Assembly: GCF_003441615.1 (NCBI RefSeq)
Contig: NZ_CP031842.1
Coordinates: 248,001-312,000, forward strand
DNA from: Dechloromonas sp. HYN0024
GTDB taxonomy: Bacteria; Pseudomonadota; Gammaproteobacteria; Burkholderiales; Rhodocyclaceae
Direction: 5' to 3'
Length of the DNA stretch: 64,000 nucleotides
Shown: one piece after another, positions 7,533-18,206 of the stretch
Numbering within the stretch: the stretch's first letter is position 1
Layout of the letters: every line of letters starts with the position of its first letter
Notes under the pieces: generated by a model
The model's database searches: none
What the model was told of the DNA's origin: nothing
What the model saw: only the letters and a program-made list of their open reading frames with translations
Translations under genes and position numbers: made by a program

Positions 7533-8291
7533 ATGCCCGAATTCCTGCTTTCTCCCGATATCTGGATCGCCTTTTTAACGCTGACTGCGCTGGAACTGGT
7601 GCTGGGCATCGACAACATCATTTTCATTTCCATCCTTGTCGACAAGTTGCCCCGTGCCCAGCAGGAACTGGCCCGGCGCATCGGCCTGTTTCTCGCCATG
7701 TTCATGCGCATCGGCCTGCTTCTGTTGCTGTCGTGGATCATCGGCCTGACCGAGCCGGTGCTGACGGTGCTCGATCATGCCATTTCCGGACGCGATATGA
7801 TTCTCATCGGGGGTGGCCTGTTCCTGATCTGGAAGAGCACGGGCGAAGTCCACCAGCTTCTCGAAGGCGAGGAGGGCAGCGAGTCGCACAAGGTGGCATC
7901 GAGTTTTGCGGGTGTCATCGCCCAGATCATGGTCATTGACCTTGTCTTCTCACTCGACTCGATCATTACGGCGGTCGGCATGGTCAGGGAGGTGGGCGTG
8001 ATGATCGCCGCCGTAGTTGCCTCGGTCGGCCTGATGATGCTCTTTGCCAGCAGCATTGGTCGCTTCGTCTCGGATCATCCGACAATCAAGATGCTCGCGC
8101 TGTCCTTCCTCGTTGTCGTCGGGGTCGTGCTGATTGCCGATGGCTTCGGCCACCACGTGCCGAAGGGCTATATCTACTTCGCCATGGCTTTCTCGGTCGG
8201 TGTCGAAATGTTGAATATCCGGATGCGCAAGAAGGTCAGCAAACCGGTCGATCTACGTGAGCCCTATGTGCGGGAGAATGAGTCGGCATAA
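7533..8291 (+). CDS. TerC family integral membrane protein
   Basis: TerC/Alx proteins are multipass membrane proteins linked to manganese or other metal export. The 252-residue product has about seven hydrophobic segments and the conserved acidic motifs ELVLGIDNIIFISI near residue 20 and VIDLVFSLDSIITAVGM near residue 135. The length suits the short TerC/YgdQ-like form without CBS domains. A TAGAAT box (7496-7501) lies 32 bp upstream with a weak -35. A GC-rich hairpin without a T-run follows the gene. Confidence 0.92.
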   Translation: MPEFLLSPDIWIAFLTLTALELVLGIDNIIFISILVDKLPRAQQELARRIGLFLAMFMRIGLLLLLSWIIGLTEPVLTVLDHAISGRDMILIGGGLFLIWKSTGEVHQLLEGEEGSESHKVASSFAGVIAQIMVIDLVFSLDSIITAVGMVREVGVMIAAVVASVGLMMLFASSIGRFVSDHPTIKMLALSFLVVVGVVLIADGFGHHVPKGYIYFAMAFSVGVEMLNIRMRKKVSKPVDLREPYVRENESA

Positions 8292-8302
8292 GCGCCTAAA
8301 CA

Positions 8303-8333
8303 CCGCCGGCAGCGTTCACCTTGCTGTCGGCGG
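8303..8333. other. GC-rich inverted repeat after the TerC gene
   Basis: CCGCCGGCAGC (8303-8313) pairs with GCTGTCGGCGG (8323-8333) with one mismatch around a nine-base loop. There is no T-run on either side, so it may stabilise or weakly terminate the TerC transcript. Confidence 0.4.
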
Positions 8334-8440
8334 GGCCTCGTGCCACGGGGCGAGATTTACCAGCGCCTAGCCTTGCCGGTTTTCCCGGATAGGCTCCGGG
8401 CGGGATGTCGACGGCGATTGATTTGGGTCAACCGAGCCCG

Positions 8441-8550
8441 GATAAATCCCATGGGATAAAAGTATCAAAATATGCGAAACTATTCCAAATAGCAAAGCCG
8501 CTCAGGAGTCGCGGCTTCCCGCCCGGCCAAGTAGCTACTGTTAGAGCTGC
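8441..8550 (+). ncRNA. Possible structured leader, resembling a c-di-GMP-I (GEMM) riboswitch
   Basis: The leader of the hybrid kinase contains GCGAAAC, a small hairpin CTATTccaAATAG, then GCAAAGCC, a second hairpin (AGCCGC...GCGGCT, 8495-8515), and finally GGCCAAGTAGCTACTG. The order GC-AAAC, hairpin, GCAAAGCC, GGCC, GTAGC echoes the conserved core of GEMM RNAs, but the loops deviate from consensus (GCGAAAC for GCAAAC, extra hairpin). A perfect 12-bp palindrome, ATCCCATGGGAT, lies at 8446-8457. The region is also open in the kinase frame, but translation there looks unlike protein. A covariance-model search would decide. Confidence 0.35.
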
Positions 8551-8554
8551 CAAT

Positions 8555-11500
8555 ATGCGCATGTCACCCAAAGGGTTTGCGGATCAAGACCAGATTCGGA
8601 CACTGGTTCTGGTGTTGATCGCCATCGTCTTATCGGTCGGCGCGATTTATGTCTGGCAATTGAACCGGGCAAACGCCGATCTTCGGGAAAAAACGCTGGC
8701 GCGGGCCTCGCGGCATGCCATTCAACTCTCCGAGGCAAGGCGAGACCAGATTTCTGCTCTGCTCAACGGGGCCGACGCGACGCTCCGCCAGTTCCGCGAT
8801 CAACTGGCCGCCAAAAACATGCCGGCAGTCCGATCGACGATGCGGACGGCATTCGAGTCATTCCCCGAAGGTTCGGTGACGCATTTTTCGCGGGTGGATG
8901 CCGATGGCTACATCAGTTTCTCCAGCCTTGATCTGAGCTCGCGCATCTATGTCGGTGATCGGGAATATTTCAAGTTTCATCAGGCGGCACGCGAAGACCG
9001 CTTGTTCATCAGCAAGCCATTTCTGGCCCGGACCGTGCAGGGGAAATGGCTGGTGTTGCTGACGCGGCCGATTTATGAAGCGGGGCGTTTTGCCGGTGTG
9101 GCGGTCATGGCGCTTTCACCCCATTATATTTCGGGGGCGCTGGCGCCAAAGGGAGGCGATCCGAACGATGTCATCACCCTGTTTTTTATGGATGGCACCT
9201 TTCTGGCGCGCAGCCACGATCTGGAAAAAGTGCTCGGTACTTCGCTGCCGATGGATCGACCGTTTCTCGCCCCGGATGCCGCATCAGAGGGTGTTTTTCG
9301 CGCCGAGGCATTTTCCGACAAGCGGGTAAGGATTTACGCCTGGCAGAAAATTGAACGGTTTTCCCTGGTTATCAATGTCGGTCTCGATGAGGCTGCCATT
9401 GTTGAGCCAATCGAGTCCGAAATCAGCCTCACGCAATGGCGGAGTGGGATCGGCATGGCCCTGATCATCGGGCTGGTCGGTCTGGTTGCGCATCTGATTA
9501 TCAGGGTGGGGCGGGACCAGAACGAGCGCGCGGCGCAGGAGTCGTTGCTACGGGCGACGCTCGATTCGACGGCGGACGGCATTCTCGTGGTTGGCGCAGA
9601 TGGCGCCATCCTGGAGTTTAATCATCGCTTTCTCGAGATGTGGCGTATCCCGGAAGCACTTGCGTCAGTTGGGCAGGATGCGGCTTTGCTGGGATTTGTG
9701 CTGGAGCAATTGGCTGATCCGGATTATTTTCTGAAAACGGTCACCGCTCTCTATCAGAGCGACGACAAGGGCTTCGATATGTTGTTGTTCAAGGATGGAC
9801 GGCAATTCGAGCGATATACCCAGGGCGTCCGGCTGACTGATCAGGAAGCCCGCCTTTGGTCTTTCCGTGACCTGACCGAGCAAAAGAAGGCGGAGGAGGA
9901 TTTCCGGGCGAGTGAGCAGAAGATGTTCACCATTCTTGAAAATCTTGATGCCTACATTTACCTAAAAGATGCCGAGGGACGCTATGTTTTTGCCAATCGC
10001 TCGGTTCGTGAGCTGTGGCATGCCAGCATGGAGGACCTCGTTGGTTTTGGTGACGAGAAATTCTTTGACGCGGCAACGGCGGCGAATATTCGGGCGAATG
10101 ATCGCCGCGTTCTGGTGGATGGCGAAACCCTGCGTACCGAGGAAATCAACACCGTACCGATGACTGGCGATACGAAGGTATTTCAATCGACCAAACTTCC
10201 CTTGCGGAACGACGATGGCAGCATCTATGCCCTGTGTGGCATCTCGATTGACGTAACCGAACAAAGACGTATCCAGCAGGCGCTGGCCGAGCGTGAAGAG
10301 CAGCTTAGATCGCTGGTCGAGGCGATTCCCGACACCATCCAGTTCAAGGATGCCGAGGGCCGCTGGCTGGTAGCCAATGAAGTTTGTCTGAAGACCTTTG
10401 GCCTTTTCGGCAAATGGTGGCAGGGCCTGACCGACACCGAGATTGGTGCGGCTCAGCCGGAACTGGCGCCGGTACTGGCCGCTTGCCGGGCGGGGGATGA
10501 CGCGGTTTGGGCTGCCGGGGAAACGACCAGACTGGTGGAAGAGGTTCCCGGCTCAGGCGGGTCGATGATCAGTTTTGATGTGATCAAGGTGCCGCTCTTT
10601 GATGAAGAAAAAATCGACGTGCCCTGGTTATTGTTGGCCGGGATATTTCGCTGCTCAAACAAGCCGAAGCCAACCAGCGAAAATTGGCCTCCCTGCTCCG
10701 CCTGATGTGTGACAACGTGCCGGACATGATCTGGGCCAAGGATATGGCGGGTCAGTATCTTTTCGCCAATCAGGCCATTTGCAGCCAGCTCCTTAACGCC
10801 TCGGATACTTCGGAGCCCCTGGGCAAGAACGATGTTTTCTTCGCCCTGCGCGAGCGGGCCAGATGCCCGGAGAATCGCGACTGGCATACCTTCGGTGAAT
10901 TGTGCCAGGACAGTGATGCGATCACCCTCGAGCGTGGCCGGGCATCGCGCTTCGAGGAGTATGGCAACGTCAAGGGGGAGCTGCTCTACCTCGATGTATT
11001 CAAGGCGCCGTTCCTCAATGAGCGTGGTGAAGTGATCGGTACGGTGGGTTGTGCCAGGGATATTACTGAGCGCAAGAAAATCGAGTCCGAGCTGAATAAT
11101 TACCGGCTGCACCTTGAAGAACAGGTCGCCGAGCGTACCACTGCCCTTTCAATTGCCAAGGAAACGGCAGAAGCGGCGAATCGGGCGAAGACGGCATTTC
11201 TCGCCAATATGAGTCATGAGTTGCGGACGCCGATGAACGGCATTATCGGTATGACCGAACTGGCCATGCGGCGAGCTACTGACGAGAAGCAGGCCGATCA
11301 GTTGCGTAAGGTAAAGCAATCCTCCCAGCACCTGCTTCGGGTTATCAACGATGTTCTCGATATCTCCAAGATCGAGGCTGAGCGACTGAGCCTTGAAAGC
11401 GTTGAATTCAGGCTGCCCGACGTGCTCGAAAGCATGCGGAATTTGATCGGTCCGGCGGCCAGGACGAAGGACATCCGGTTGATCATCAAGGTGTCGCCGG

Positions 11501-12330
11501 AACTTGATGCGCAGCCGCTCAGAGGCGACCCGCTGCGTCTTGGTCAGGTGCTCCTCAATCTGGCAAGCAACGCCATTAAATTCACCGATGAGGGCACGGT
11601 GACGCTGGATATTTCAGTTTCGGAAAGCAGTTCAACCGGGGTCCTCGTTCGTTTTGAGGTGCGGGATACCGGTATCGGCATAGCGGTGGACGACCAGGCT
11701 CGGCTGTTCCTCGCCTTCGAGCAGTCGGACAGTTCAACGACGCGACGCTATGGCGGCACCGGGCTTGGCTTGACCATCAGCAAGCGCCTGGTCCACATGA
11801 TGGATGGCGACATTGGTGTCGAGAGCCAGATCGGCAGTGGCAGCCTGTTCTGGTTTACCGCCCGCTTCGACTGGCGGGACAGTCTCGACCAGACCGTTAC
11901 AGAGGTCGCTCCGTCCATTGAAAATCAATTGCGGATGGAGTTTTCCGGGTGCAGCATTTTGTTGGTCGAGGACGAGCCGATCAATCAGGAGGTGGCGCGC
12001 GGCATGCTGGCGGAAGTGAACTGCAAGGTCTGTCTGGCGGAAGACGGGGTTGAGGCGCTCGAAATGATGCAGCGCGAAAAATTCGATCTCATTCTCATGG
12101 ACATGCAATTGCCCCGCATGAGTGGCATAGAGGCGACCAAGGCCATTCGCCGGCTGCCCGGCTGTGCCCATGTCCCGATTCTGGCGATGACGGCCAACGC
12201 CTTTGATGACGACCGAAGCCTGTGCCTCGAGGCAGGCATGAATGATCACATCGCCAAGCCTGTTGATCCGGAAGACCTCTTCCGGGTCCTGCTCAAATGG
12301 TTGCTGCTCAGTCAGCGCAAGGGCGGCTAG
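8555..12330 (+). pseudogene. Hybrid sensor histidine kinase (PDC, multiple PAS, HisKA, HATPase, REC), frameshifted
   Basis: This is a membrane sensor kinase read in two frames: the first ends at 10705, the second runs through 10684-12330. The N-terminus has a transmembrane helix (residues 14-34), a periplasmic PDC/Cache domain and a second helix near residue 300. PAS domains follow (one contains YIYLKDAEGRYVFANRSVRELW, summarised as LKDAEGRYVFANRSV), then HisKA with H-box SHELRTPMNGIIGM, HATPase motifs (NLASNAIKF, GTGLGLTISKRLV), and a receiver domain with phospho-acceptor LILMDMQLP. Six A at 10608-10613 should be seven: one added A restores KNRRALVIVGRDISLLKQAE and a single protein of about 1258 residues. 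The ATG at 8555 is preferred to 8405, which would translate the leader. Confidence 0.85.
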
Positions 12331-12353
12331 GCGGTATTGGGCTGTCTTGTGCC

Positions 12354-12923
12354 TTAGACCGGTGACAGCAGGGCGGCAACCCGGCCTGCTTCGATGCGGA
12401 TTGAGCGAAGCAGCCAGCGGGCTGCTTTTTCTTGTGCCGAGCCATCTTCGCGCAGGATATAAACCGGTTTGGCACGGAAATAATTGGTCATCAGCTGGGT
12501 GATGGCCTGGCGCGCCATCGGTTCTGATTCGGGACGGATGGCCTGTGACTGGACCGATTGGGCGACGGGATTTTCGAGAAAGAAGGCCTTGGCATTGTCA
12601 TCGTAGCGAATGCCCGAGATGCCTTCGAAAGCAACAGGAATTGCCGGATTGCCGAGCAGCGAGACATTGATGCGGGCAAATAGTGTGGCCTTCCCTTCCG
12701 GGGTGCCGAGGATGATTCTGGGCGGTTCGATCAAGGCGACGACGACGATGCCGTTGCCGTAGCTCTTTTGCATCGTGCTGCTTTTGTCCATCTGTGTCTG
12801 GATATCGGCCTCCGAGAAATAGATTTCCCGTTCGAGAAAACCGGCGCTCCAGAGGGTTCCGCTGGCGATCAGGGCCAGCGCGGCAAATACTGATTTAAAT
12901 CCGACAGTCCGTTTCATGCGCAT
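12354..12923 (-). CDS. DUF1439 (YceB-like) envelope protein
   Basis: The 189-residue product has an N-terminal hydrophobic signal (VFAALALIASGTLWSAGF) and the DUF1439 pattern of a SMP/LptE-like alpha-beta fold: YFSEADIQTQMDKS, PPRIILGTPEGKATLFARI and GISGIRYDDNAKAFFLENP. It has no lipobox cysteine, unlike E. coli YceB, so it is likely periplasmic or membrane-anchored. The start lies 3 bp after the stop of the upstream AraC-type regulator gene, so the two are co-transcribed. It converges on the hybrid kinase gene 23 bp away. The function is unknown. Confidence 0.75.
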   Translation of the reverse strand: MRMKRTVGFKSVFAALALIASGTLWSAGFLEREIYFSEADIQTQMDKSSTMQKSYGNGIVVVALIEPPRIILGTPEGKATLFARINVSLLGNPAIPVAFEGISGIRYDDNAKAFFLENPVAQSVQSQAIRPESEPMARQAITQLMTNYFRAKPVYILREDGSAQEKAARWLLRSIRIEAGRVAALLSPV

Positions 12924-12926
12924 CCT

Positions 12927-14006
12927 TCAATTGGCTCCGGCAGATTTTCCTGCCCATTTGCGTCGGTAGTGTACCGGTGCCATGCCCGTCCATTCGACAA
13001 AGGCCCGATAAAAAGCCGAGGTGTCGGCATAGCCGAGGTCGCTTGCCACCTTGGTAATCGGGTCACTGGTCTTGGTCAGTCTGGCCAGCGCCATGTCGCG
13101 GCGCAGGGCGTCCTTGATGCCGCGAAAGCTCGAGCCTTCTTCTTCCAGGCGGCGATGGATGGTGCGTGGCGAAAGATAGAGCCGGTCGGCGATTTGGTCG
13201 AGGCTCAGGGTGTCGGGTAGGGCGGCGCGCAGCAGGTCACGAACGCGGATGACCATTTCGCGGTCGCGCCGGTAGAGCGTCGTGATTTTGCCCGGGGCGC
13301 CATCGAGGAAAGTGCTCAGGGCTGCTTCGTCGCGACGGATGGGGAGTTCGAGGAGGTTGGCGTTGAAGCTGGCGATCAGGGTGCCGACACCACCGGGAAC
13401 GGTCGGTGCGAAACGCGAATCTTCGGTGAAGATGAGCGGGTAGTCTGCGGAATGGGCTGGTCGGCGGTAGGGGAAGATCACGCTGTCGAGTCCGATGCCG
13501 CGTCCGGCCAGCCAGCAGGAGAGGCCGTGCAGGAGACGCAGCAGCCACTCGAAGGCGAAGATGCGGCCGGGGTCGTCGGGGTTGTCGGCCAGCTTTCGGG
13601 TCTCGGCGATCACCAGTTCAGCACGCCCCTGGGCGCGGCGGACGCTGACCGCCAGATCGGGTAGTACGACATGCAGGAAGCGGCTGGCGCGGCTCAGCGC
13701 CTCGGCCAGCGTTGGTGCGCTCAGGCAGCCGCGGCAGAGAAACTCGAAACTGCCGAGGCGCATTGGCTGGGCGAAGAGGCCAAAGCCTTCGTCGTCGAGT
13801 TGGTGGTTCAGGCGGTTATAGAGCGCGGCGTAACGCTCGATGGGAATTCGGCTGGCGGTGTCTGCAATATCAATGTACGTGGCGCGCAGCAACGGCAGCG
13901 GATCGATCTGCCGACGTGCCAGCCCGGCCAGCATGCCGGTAACAAACCCCATGGCAACAGTGGCTTGCGTACGTGCTGGTGAATCTGGGTTGGTGCGGTG
14001 CAGCAT
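12927..14006 (-). CDS. AraC-family transcriptional regulator (OruR-like)
   Basis: The 359-residue protein has the Arabinose_bd-type N-terminal domain found in OruR/ArgR-like regulators and a C-terminal AraC helix-turn-helix domain. DNA-binding motifs include SLDQIADRLYLSPRTIHRRL (first helix-turn-helix) and ITKVASDLGYADTSAFYRAF followed by TGMAPVHYRRKW. It is divergent from icmF across 141 bp. The arrangement suggests it controls icmF in response to an acyl or amino-acid intermediate; the ligand is not evident. Confidence 0.9.
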   Translation of the reverse strand: MLHRTNPDSPARTQATVAMGFVTGMLAGLARRQIDPLPLLRATYIDIADTASRIPIERYAALYNRLNHQLDDEGFGLFAQPMRLGSFEFLCRGCLSAPTLAEALSRASRFLHVVLPDLAVSVRRAQGRAELVIAETRKLADNPDDPGRIFAFEWLLRLLHGLSCWLAGRGIGLDSVIFPYRRPAHSADYPLIFTEDSRFAPTVPGGVGTLIASFNANLLELPIRRDEAALSTFLDGAPGKITTLYRRDREMVIRVRDLLRAALPDTLSLDQIADRLYLSPRTIHRRLEEEGSSFRGIKDALRRDMALARLTKTSDPITKVASDLGYADTSAFYRAFVEWTGMAPVHYRRKWAGKSAGAN

Positions 14007-14147
14007 TTCCGGCCTTTGGGTGGCGTCAATGTCAGTACTGTATCAGGTTGGCGGAATTTGCATGATTGTCGTCATTCGCCACAATGGCAGCGGGCGAAAA
14101 GCGGCCTACCATAAGCGCCTTTCCACCTTTTCATTGAGGCAGGCGTC

Positions 14148-17100
14148 ATGACCGATCTTTCCGTTGCCAAGAAGCTTTCTCCGTACAAGCCGAAGAACAA
14201 GGTTCGTTTTGTTACGGCCGCCTCGCTGTTCGACGGCCATGATGCCTCGATCAATATCATGCGTCGCATCCTGCAATCGACCGGTTCCGAAGTGATTCAC
14301 CTCGGCCACAACCGCTCCGTGCAGGAAATCGTCAATGCCGCGCTGCAGGAAGATGTTCAGGGTATCTGCATCACCTCGTATCAGGGTGGCCACGTTGAGT
14401 TCTTCAAGTACATGATTGACCTGCTCAAGGCCAATGGTGGCGCCAACATCAAGGTCTTCGGCGGCGGTGGCGGGGTGATCGTGCCGTCCGAGATCAAGGA
14501 ACTGCACGAGTACGGCGTGACGCGCATCTACGCGCCGGAAGATGGTGTCCATATGGGCCTGCAGGGCATGATCAACGAAGTCGTGCAGAAGTCCGATTTC
14601 GATGTCGCTGATGAAGGCGTGCCCAGCGCCGAGCAGGCTCTGGCCGGCTTGAAGGCAGGTGACAAGCGTCTGCTCTCGCGGATCATCACCCTGCTCGAAA
14701 ATGGCGAAGCGCCCGCGCTCAAGGAGCCGCTGCTCAAGGCCGCCGCTGCCCTCGAAACGCCGGTCCTCGGCATTACCGGCACGGGCGGCGCCGGCAAGTC
14801 CTCGCTGACCGACGAACTGGTCCGTCGCTTCCGTCTTGATCAGGGCGATACGGTCAAGATTGGCCTGATCTCCATCGATCCGTCGCGCAAGCGCACCGGC
14901 GGCGCCCTGCTCGGCGACCGCATCCGCATGAATGCCATCGAGCATCCGAACATTTTCATGCGCTCTTTGGCCACCCGCGACACCGGGTCCGAAATTTCCG
15001 TCGCCCTCCCTGAAGTGATTGCCGCCTGCAAACTGGCCGGTTTCGATCTGGTTATCGTCGAAACCTCAGGGATTGGCCAGGGTAATGCCGCCATCGTTCC
15101 CTTTGTCGATCTGTCGCTGTACGTCATGACGCCGGAGTTCGGCGCAGCCTCGCAGCTCGAAAAGATCGACATGCTCGACTTCGCCGATTTTGTCGCCATC
15201 AACAAGTTTGATCGCAAGGGTGCCGAGGATGCGCTGCGTGATGTGCGCAAGCAATACCAGCGCAACCGTGAAGCCTTTACGACGCCGACCGAAGACATGC
15301 CGGTGTTCGGTACCCAGGCCGCCCGTTTTAACGACGATGGCGTGACTGCCCTGTATCAGGCGCTGGTCCCGGTACTGTCCGAAAAAGGCCTGAAGCTGAA
15401 GGCGGGCCAGTTGCCCATCGTTACTGTCAAGCAGTCGTCCACCCAGCGCGCCATCGTGCCGGCCCAGCGCGTCCGCTATCTGGCTGAAATCGCCGATTCC
15501 GTGCGCGGCTACCATGCCCATACAGCCGAACAAGTGAAGATCGCCCGCGAACGCCAGTCCCTGCGTGTCGCCAAGAGCCTTTTCGCCGATTGCGACAAGC
15601 CGACTGCCGATTTCGACGAAATGGTCGCCTTCAAGGATGCCCAGCAGGACCCCAAGGCCAAGAAGCTGCTCGACATGTGGCCAGCGACGGTTGAAGCCTA
15701 TGCCGGCGACGAGTACGTCGTGAAGATTCGCGACAAGGAAATCCGCACCCGGCTGACCGGCCTGTCGCTGTCCGGCACCAAGATCCGCAAGGTCATCCTG
15801 CCGACCTTTGGCGATGATGGCGAAACCCTGCGCTTCCTGATGCGTGAAAACGTTCCCGGCTCCTTCCCCTACACTGCCGGCGTTTTCGCCTTCAAGCGAG
15901 AAGGTGAAGACCCGACCCGGATGTTCGCCGGTGAAGGCGATGCCTTCCGCACCAACCGCCGCTTCAAGCGCGTCTCCGAAGGCATGCCGGCCCATCGCCT
16001 GTCCACCGCCTTCGACTCGGTCACGCTCTACGGCTGCGACCCCGACGAGCGTCCGGACATCTACGGCAAGATCGGCAACTCCGGCGTTTCCATCGCTACC
16101 CTCGACGACCTCAAGGTCCTCTACGATGGCTTCGACCTGCTCGCTCCGAGCACCTCGGTATCGATGACCATCAACGGTCCGGCGCCGATCATCCTGGCCT
16201 GTTTCTTCAACACCGCCATCGACCAGCAGATGGTCAAGTTCGAAAAGGACAACGGTCGTCAGCCGACCGAAGACGAAGCCCAGAAAATCCGCGAATGGAC
16301 GCTCAAGACCGTCCGTGGCACGGTGCAGGCCGACATTCTCAAGGAAGACCAGGGTCAGAACACCTGTATCTTCAGTACCGAATTCGCCCTCAAGATGATG
16401 GGCGACATTCAGGAGTTCTTCGTGCACAACCAGGTGCAGAACTTCTACTCGGTGTCGATCTCCGGTTATCACATCGCTGAAGCCGGCGCCAACCCGATCA
16501 GCCAGCTTGCCTTCACGCTCTCCAACGGCTTCACCTACGTTGAAAGCTACCTGGCGCGCGGCATGAAGATCGACGACTTCGCGCCCAACCTGTCCTTCTT
16601 CTTCAGCAACGGCATGGACCCGGAATACTCGGTGATCGGCCGCGTTGCCCGCCGCATCTGGGCCATCGCCATGAAGAACAAGTACGGCGCCAACGAGCGC
16701 AGCCAGAAGCTGAAGTACCACATCCAGACCTCCGGCCGCTCGCTGCATGCCCAGGAAATGGACTTCAACGACATCCGCACGACGCTGCAGGCGCTGATCG
16801 CCATCTACGACAACTGCAACTCCCTGCACACCAACGCCTACGACGAAGCGATCACCACGCCGACCGAGGAAAGTGTACGCCGCGCCATGGCCATCCAGCT
16901 CATCATCAACCGTGAGTGGGGCGTCGCCAAGAACGAGAATCCGAACCAGGGCGCTTTCGTTATCGACGAACTGACCGATCTGGTCGAAGAAGCGGTGATG
17001 AAGGAATTCGAAGCCATCGCCTCACGCGGCGGCGTCCTCGGTGCCATGGAAACCGGCTACCAGCGCGGCAAGATTCAGGAAGAGTCGATGGTTTACGAGC

Positions 17101-17411
17101 ACAAGAAGCACGACGGCTCCTACCCGATCATCGGCGTCAATACCTTCCTCAATCCGAAGGGTATGGCCCAGCAGGAAATCGAACTGGCTCGTTCCAGCGA
17201 CGAAGAAAAGCAGTCGCAGATCAAGCGCCTGCGCGACTTCCAGGCCCGCAATGCTGCTCAGTCGCCGGCCATGCTGGCCAAGCTGAAGCAGACCGTGATC
17301 GAGGACGGCAACGTCTTTGCCGTGCTGGTCGACGCCGTCAAATGCTGCTCGCTCGGTCAGATCAGCACCGCGCTGTATGAAGTAGGCGGCCAGTACCGCC
17401 GCAGCATGTAA
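14148..17411 (+). CDS. icmF: Fused isobutyryl-CoA mutase/GTPase IcmF
   Basis: IcmF is an adenosylcobalamin enzyme that interconverts isobutyryl-CoA and n-butyryl-CoA (some also pivalyl/isovaleryl-CoA) with a built-in chaperone GTPase. The 1087 residues show the B12-binding domain first ([16 protein letters not shown] with the cobalt-ligating His, then [12 protein letters not shown]), a MeaB-type GTPase (P-loop [13 protein letters not shown] near 205, [13 protein letters not shown]), and the C-terminal mutase barrel ([32 protein letters not shown]). PYTAGVF rather than the MCM-type YAGRPWTIRQ points to IcmF, not methylmalonyl-CoA mutase. The length equals that of characterised IcmF. GAGGCAGG precedes the ATG. 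The divergent AraC-type gene is a likely regulator. Confidence 0.95.
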   Translation: MTDLSVAKKLSPYKPKNKVRFVTAASLFDGHDASINIMRRILQSTGSEVIHLGHNRSVQEIVNAALQEDVQGICITSYQGGHVEFFKYMIDLLKANGGANIKVFGGGGGVIVPSEIKELHEYGVTRIYAPEDGVHMGLQGMINEVVQKSDFDVADEGVPSAEQALAGLKAGDKRLLSRIITLLENGEAPALKEPLLKAAAALETPVLGITGTGGAGKSSLTDELVRRFRLDQGDTVKIGLISIDPSRKRTGGALLGDRIRMNAIEHPNIFMRSLATRDTGSEISVALPEVIAACKLAGFDLVIVETSGIGQGNAAIVPFVDLSLYVMTPEFGAASQLEKIDMLDFADFVAINKFDRKGAEDALRDVRKQYQRNREAFTTPTEDMPVFGTQAARFNDDGVTALYQALVPVLSEKGLKLKAGQLPIVTVKQSSTQRAIVPAQRVRYLAEIADSVRGYHAHTAEQVKIARERQSLRVAKSLFADCDKPTADFDEMVAFKDAQQDPKAKKLLDMWPATVEAYAGDEYVVKIRDKEIRTRLTGLSLSGTKIRKVILPTFGDDGETLRFLMRENVPGSFPYTAGVFAFKREGEDPTRMFAGEGDAFRTNRRFKRVSEGMPAHRLSTAFDSVTLYGCDPDERPDIYGKIGNSGVSIATLDDLKVLYDGFDLLAPSTSVSMTINGPAPIILACFFNTAIDQQMVKFEKDNGRQPTEDEAQKIREWTLKTVRGTVQADILKEDQGQNTCIFSTEFALKMMGDIQEFFVHNQVQNFYSVSISGYHIAEAGANPISQLAFTLSNGFTYVESYLARGMKIDDFAPNLSFFFSNGMDPEYSVIGRVARRIWAIAMKNKYGANERSQKLKYHIQTSGRSLHAQEMDFNDIRTTLQALIAIYDNCNSLHTNAYDEAITTPTEESVRRAMAIQLIINREWGVAKNENPNQGAFVIDELTDLVEEAVMKEFEAIASRGGVLGAMETGYQRGKIQEESMVYEHKKHDGSYPIIGVNTFLNPKGMAQQEIELARSSDEEKQSQIKRLRDFQARNAAQSPAMLAKLKQTVIEDGNVFAVLVDAVKCCSLGQISTALYEVGGQYRRSM

Positions 17412-17571
17412 TTTCATGTCCAGACCAACCGTGACTTTGTCGACTTCACCTCGCCGTGCTAATCGCACTGTCTTCGGCTTGTCTTCGCGTCACAATTGAT
17501 CTGGGCATGGAATAAAGGACTTAAAAAGGGGAATCGCAACGCCGGCGCAGGCCGGCGGGAGGAGCAAAACA

Positions 17572-17604
17572 ACACGGCGAGGCTATGTACCTCGCCGTTT
17601 TTAC
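17572..17604. terminator. Intrinsic terminator between icmF and a convergent gene
   Basis: ACGGCGAGG (17574-17582) and CCTCGCCGT (17590-17598) form a perfect 9-bp stem with a seven-base loop and TTTT follows on the plus strand; AAAACAACA upstream gives a weaker U-run on the minus strand. It lies 160 bp after icmF and beside the convergent gene ending at 17607. Confidence 0.8.
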
Positions 17605-17606
17605 GT

Positions 17607-18047
17607 CTACTTGGCGGGGGCGTTCAGCGTGGCCGCCGGCGCTGCCGGGGTGTTCAGTGGCGGAGCCACGGGCGGCGCAGTCGACACCGGCTGTTCATTG
17701 ACGGCGCGCACATCGGTGACGAAATACTCGGTTTCACCAAAGCAGTTGGTCGGCACGAACTTGTGCTGCTCGTAACTGAGCACCACGCGCTGTCCAGCCA
17801 GTGCATTGATCTTGTTGGCTATCGTTTCTTCCCGCACGGAAAACTCGAAACGATCCGGAATGGCCCCCGGCATGGTGACCATCGCCACCTCGCCTTCCCA
17901 GGTCTTGCATAACCAGCCCTTGCGCGACAGCTTCTGGATATAACCGGCCCGCTCACCGTCGGAATAACTCCAGTTCAGGGTCAGCCAGACCCAGGCGACA
18001 GCGCCGAGCAGAACGACACCGATGAAGATAAAAAAGGAACGAAGCAT
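17607..18047 (-). CDS. Hypothetical membrane-anchored protein
   Basis: The 146-residue protein has one N-terminal transmembrane helix (FFIFIGVVLLGAVAWVWLTL), a probable periplasmic domain with two cysteines (WLCKTWEGE and TNCFGETEYFV), and an Ala/Pro-rich low-complexity tail. Similar betaproteobacterial proteins are of unknown function. A CATAAT box lies about 30 bp upstream. It is followed by the terminator shared with icmF. Confidence 0.7.
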   Translation of the reverse strand: MLRSFFIFIGVVLLGAVAWVWLTLNWSYSDGERAGYIQKLSRKGWLCKTWEGEVAMVTMPGAIPDRFEFSVREETIANKINALAGQRVVLSYEQHKFVPTNCFGETEYFVTDVRAVNEQPVSTAPPVAPPLNTPAAPAATLNAPAK

Positions 18048-18206
18048 GAGGAATCCTGGAAAATTTTTTCAGGTTGCCATTATGACAAAGGAAGGGCGGG
18101 GTGTTTGCGACAGATTGGTCGGTGGATATCGCAAATATGAGACGTCAAGTCGGGGTCTTGGCAATGCGCGGGTCATTTTTTCGATGAATGGCCGGCCGCC
18201 TGATCG

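Noticed and set aside
8405..8554. N-terminal extension of the hybrid kinase
   Set aside because: The extension overlaps the structured leader and reads unlike protein; ATG 8555 is just before the first transmembrane helix.
15066..16829. 587-codon open frame on the minus strand inside icmF
   Set aside because: Antisense shadow of a highly conserved gene with strong GC-biased codons; the translation matches no family.
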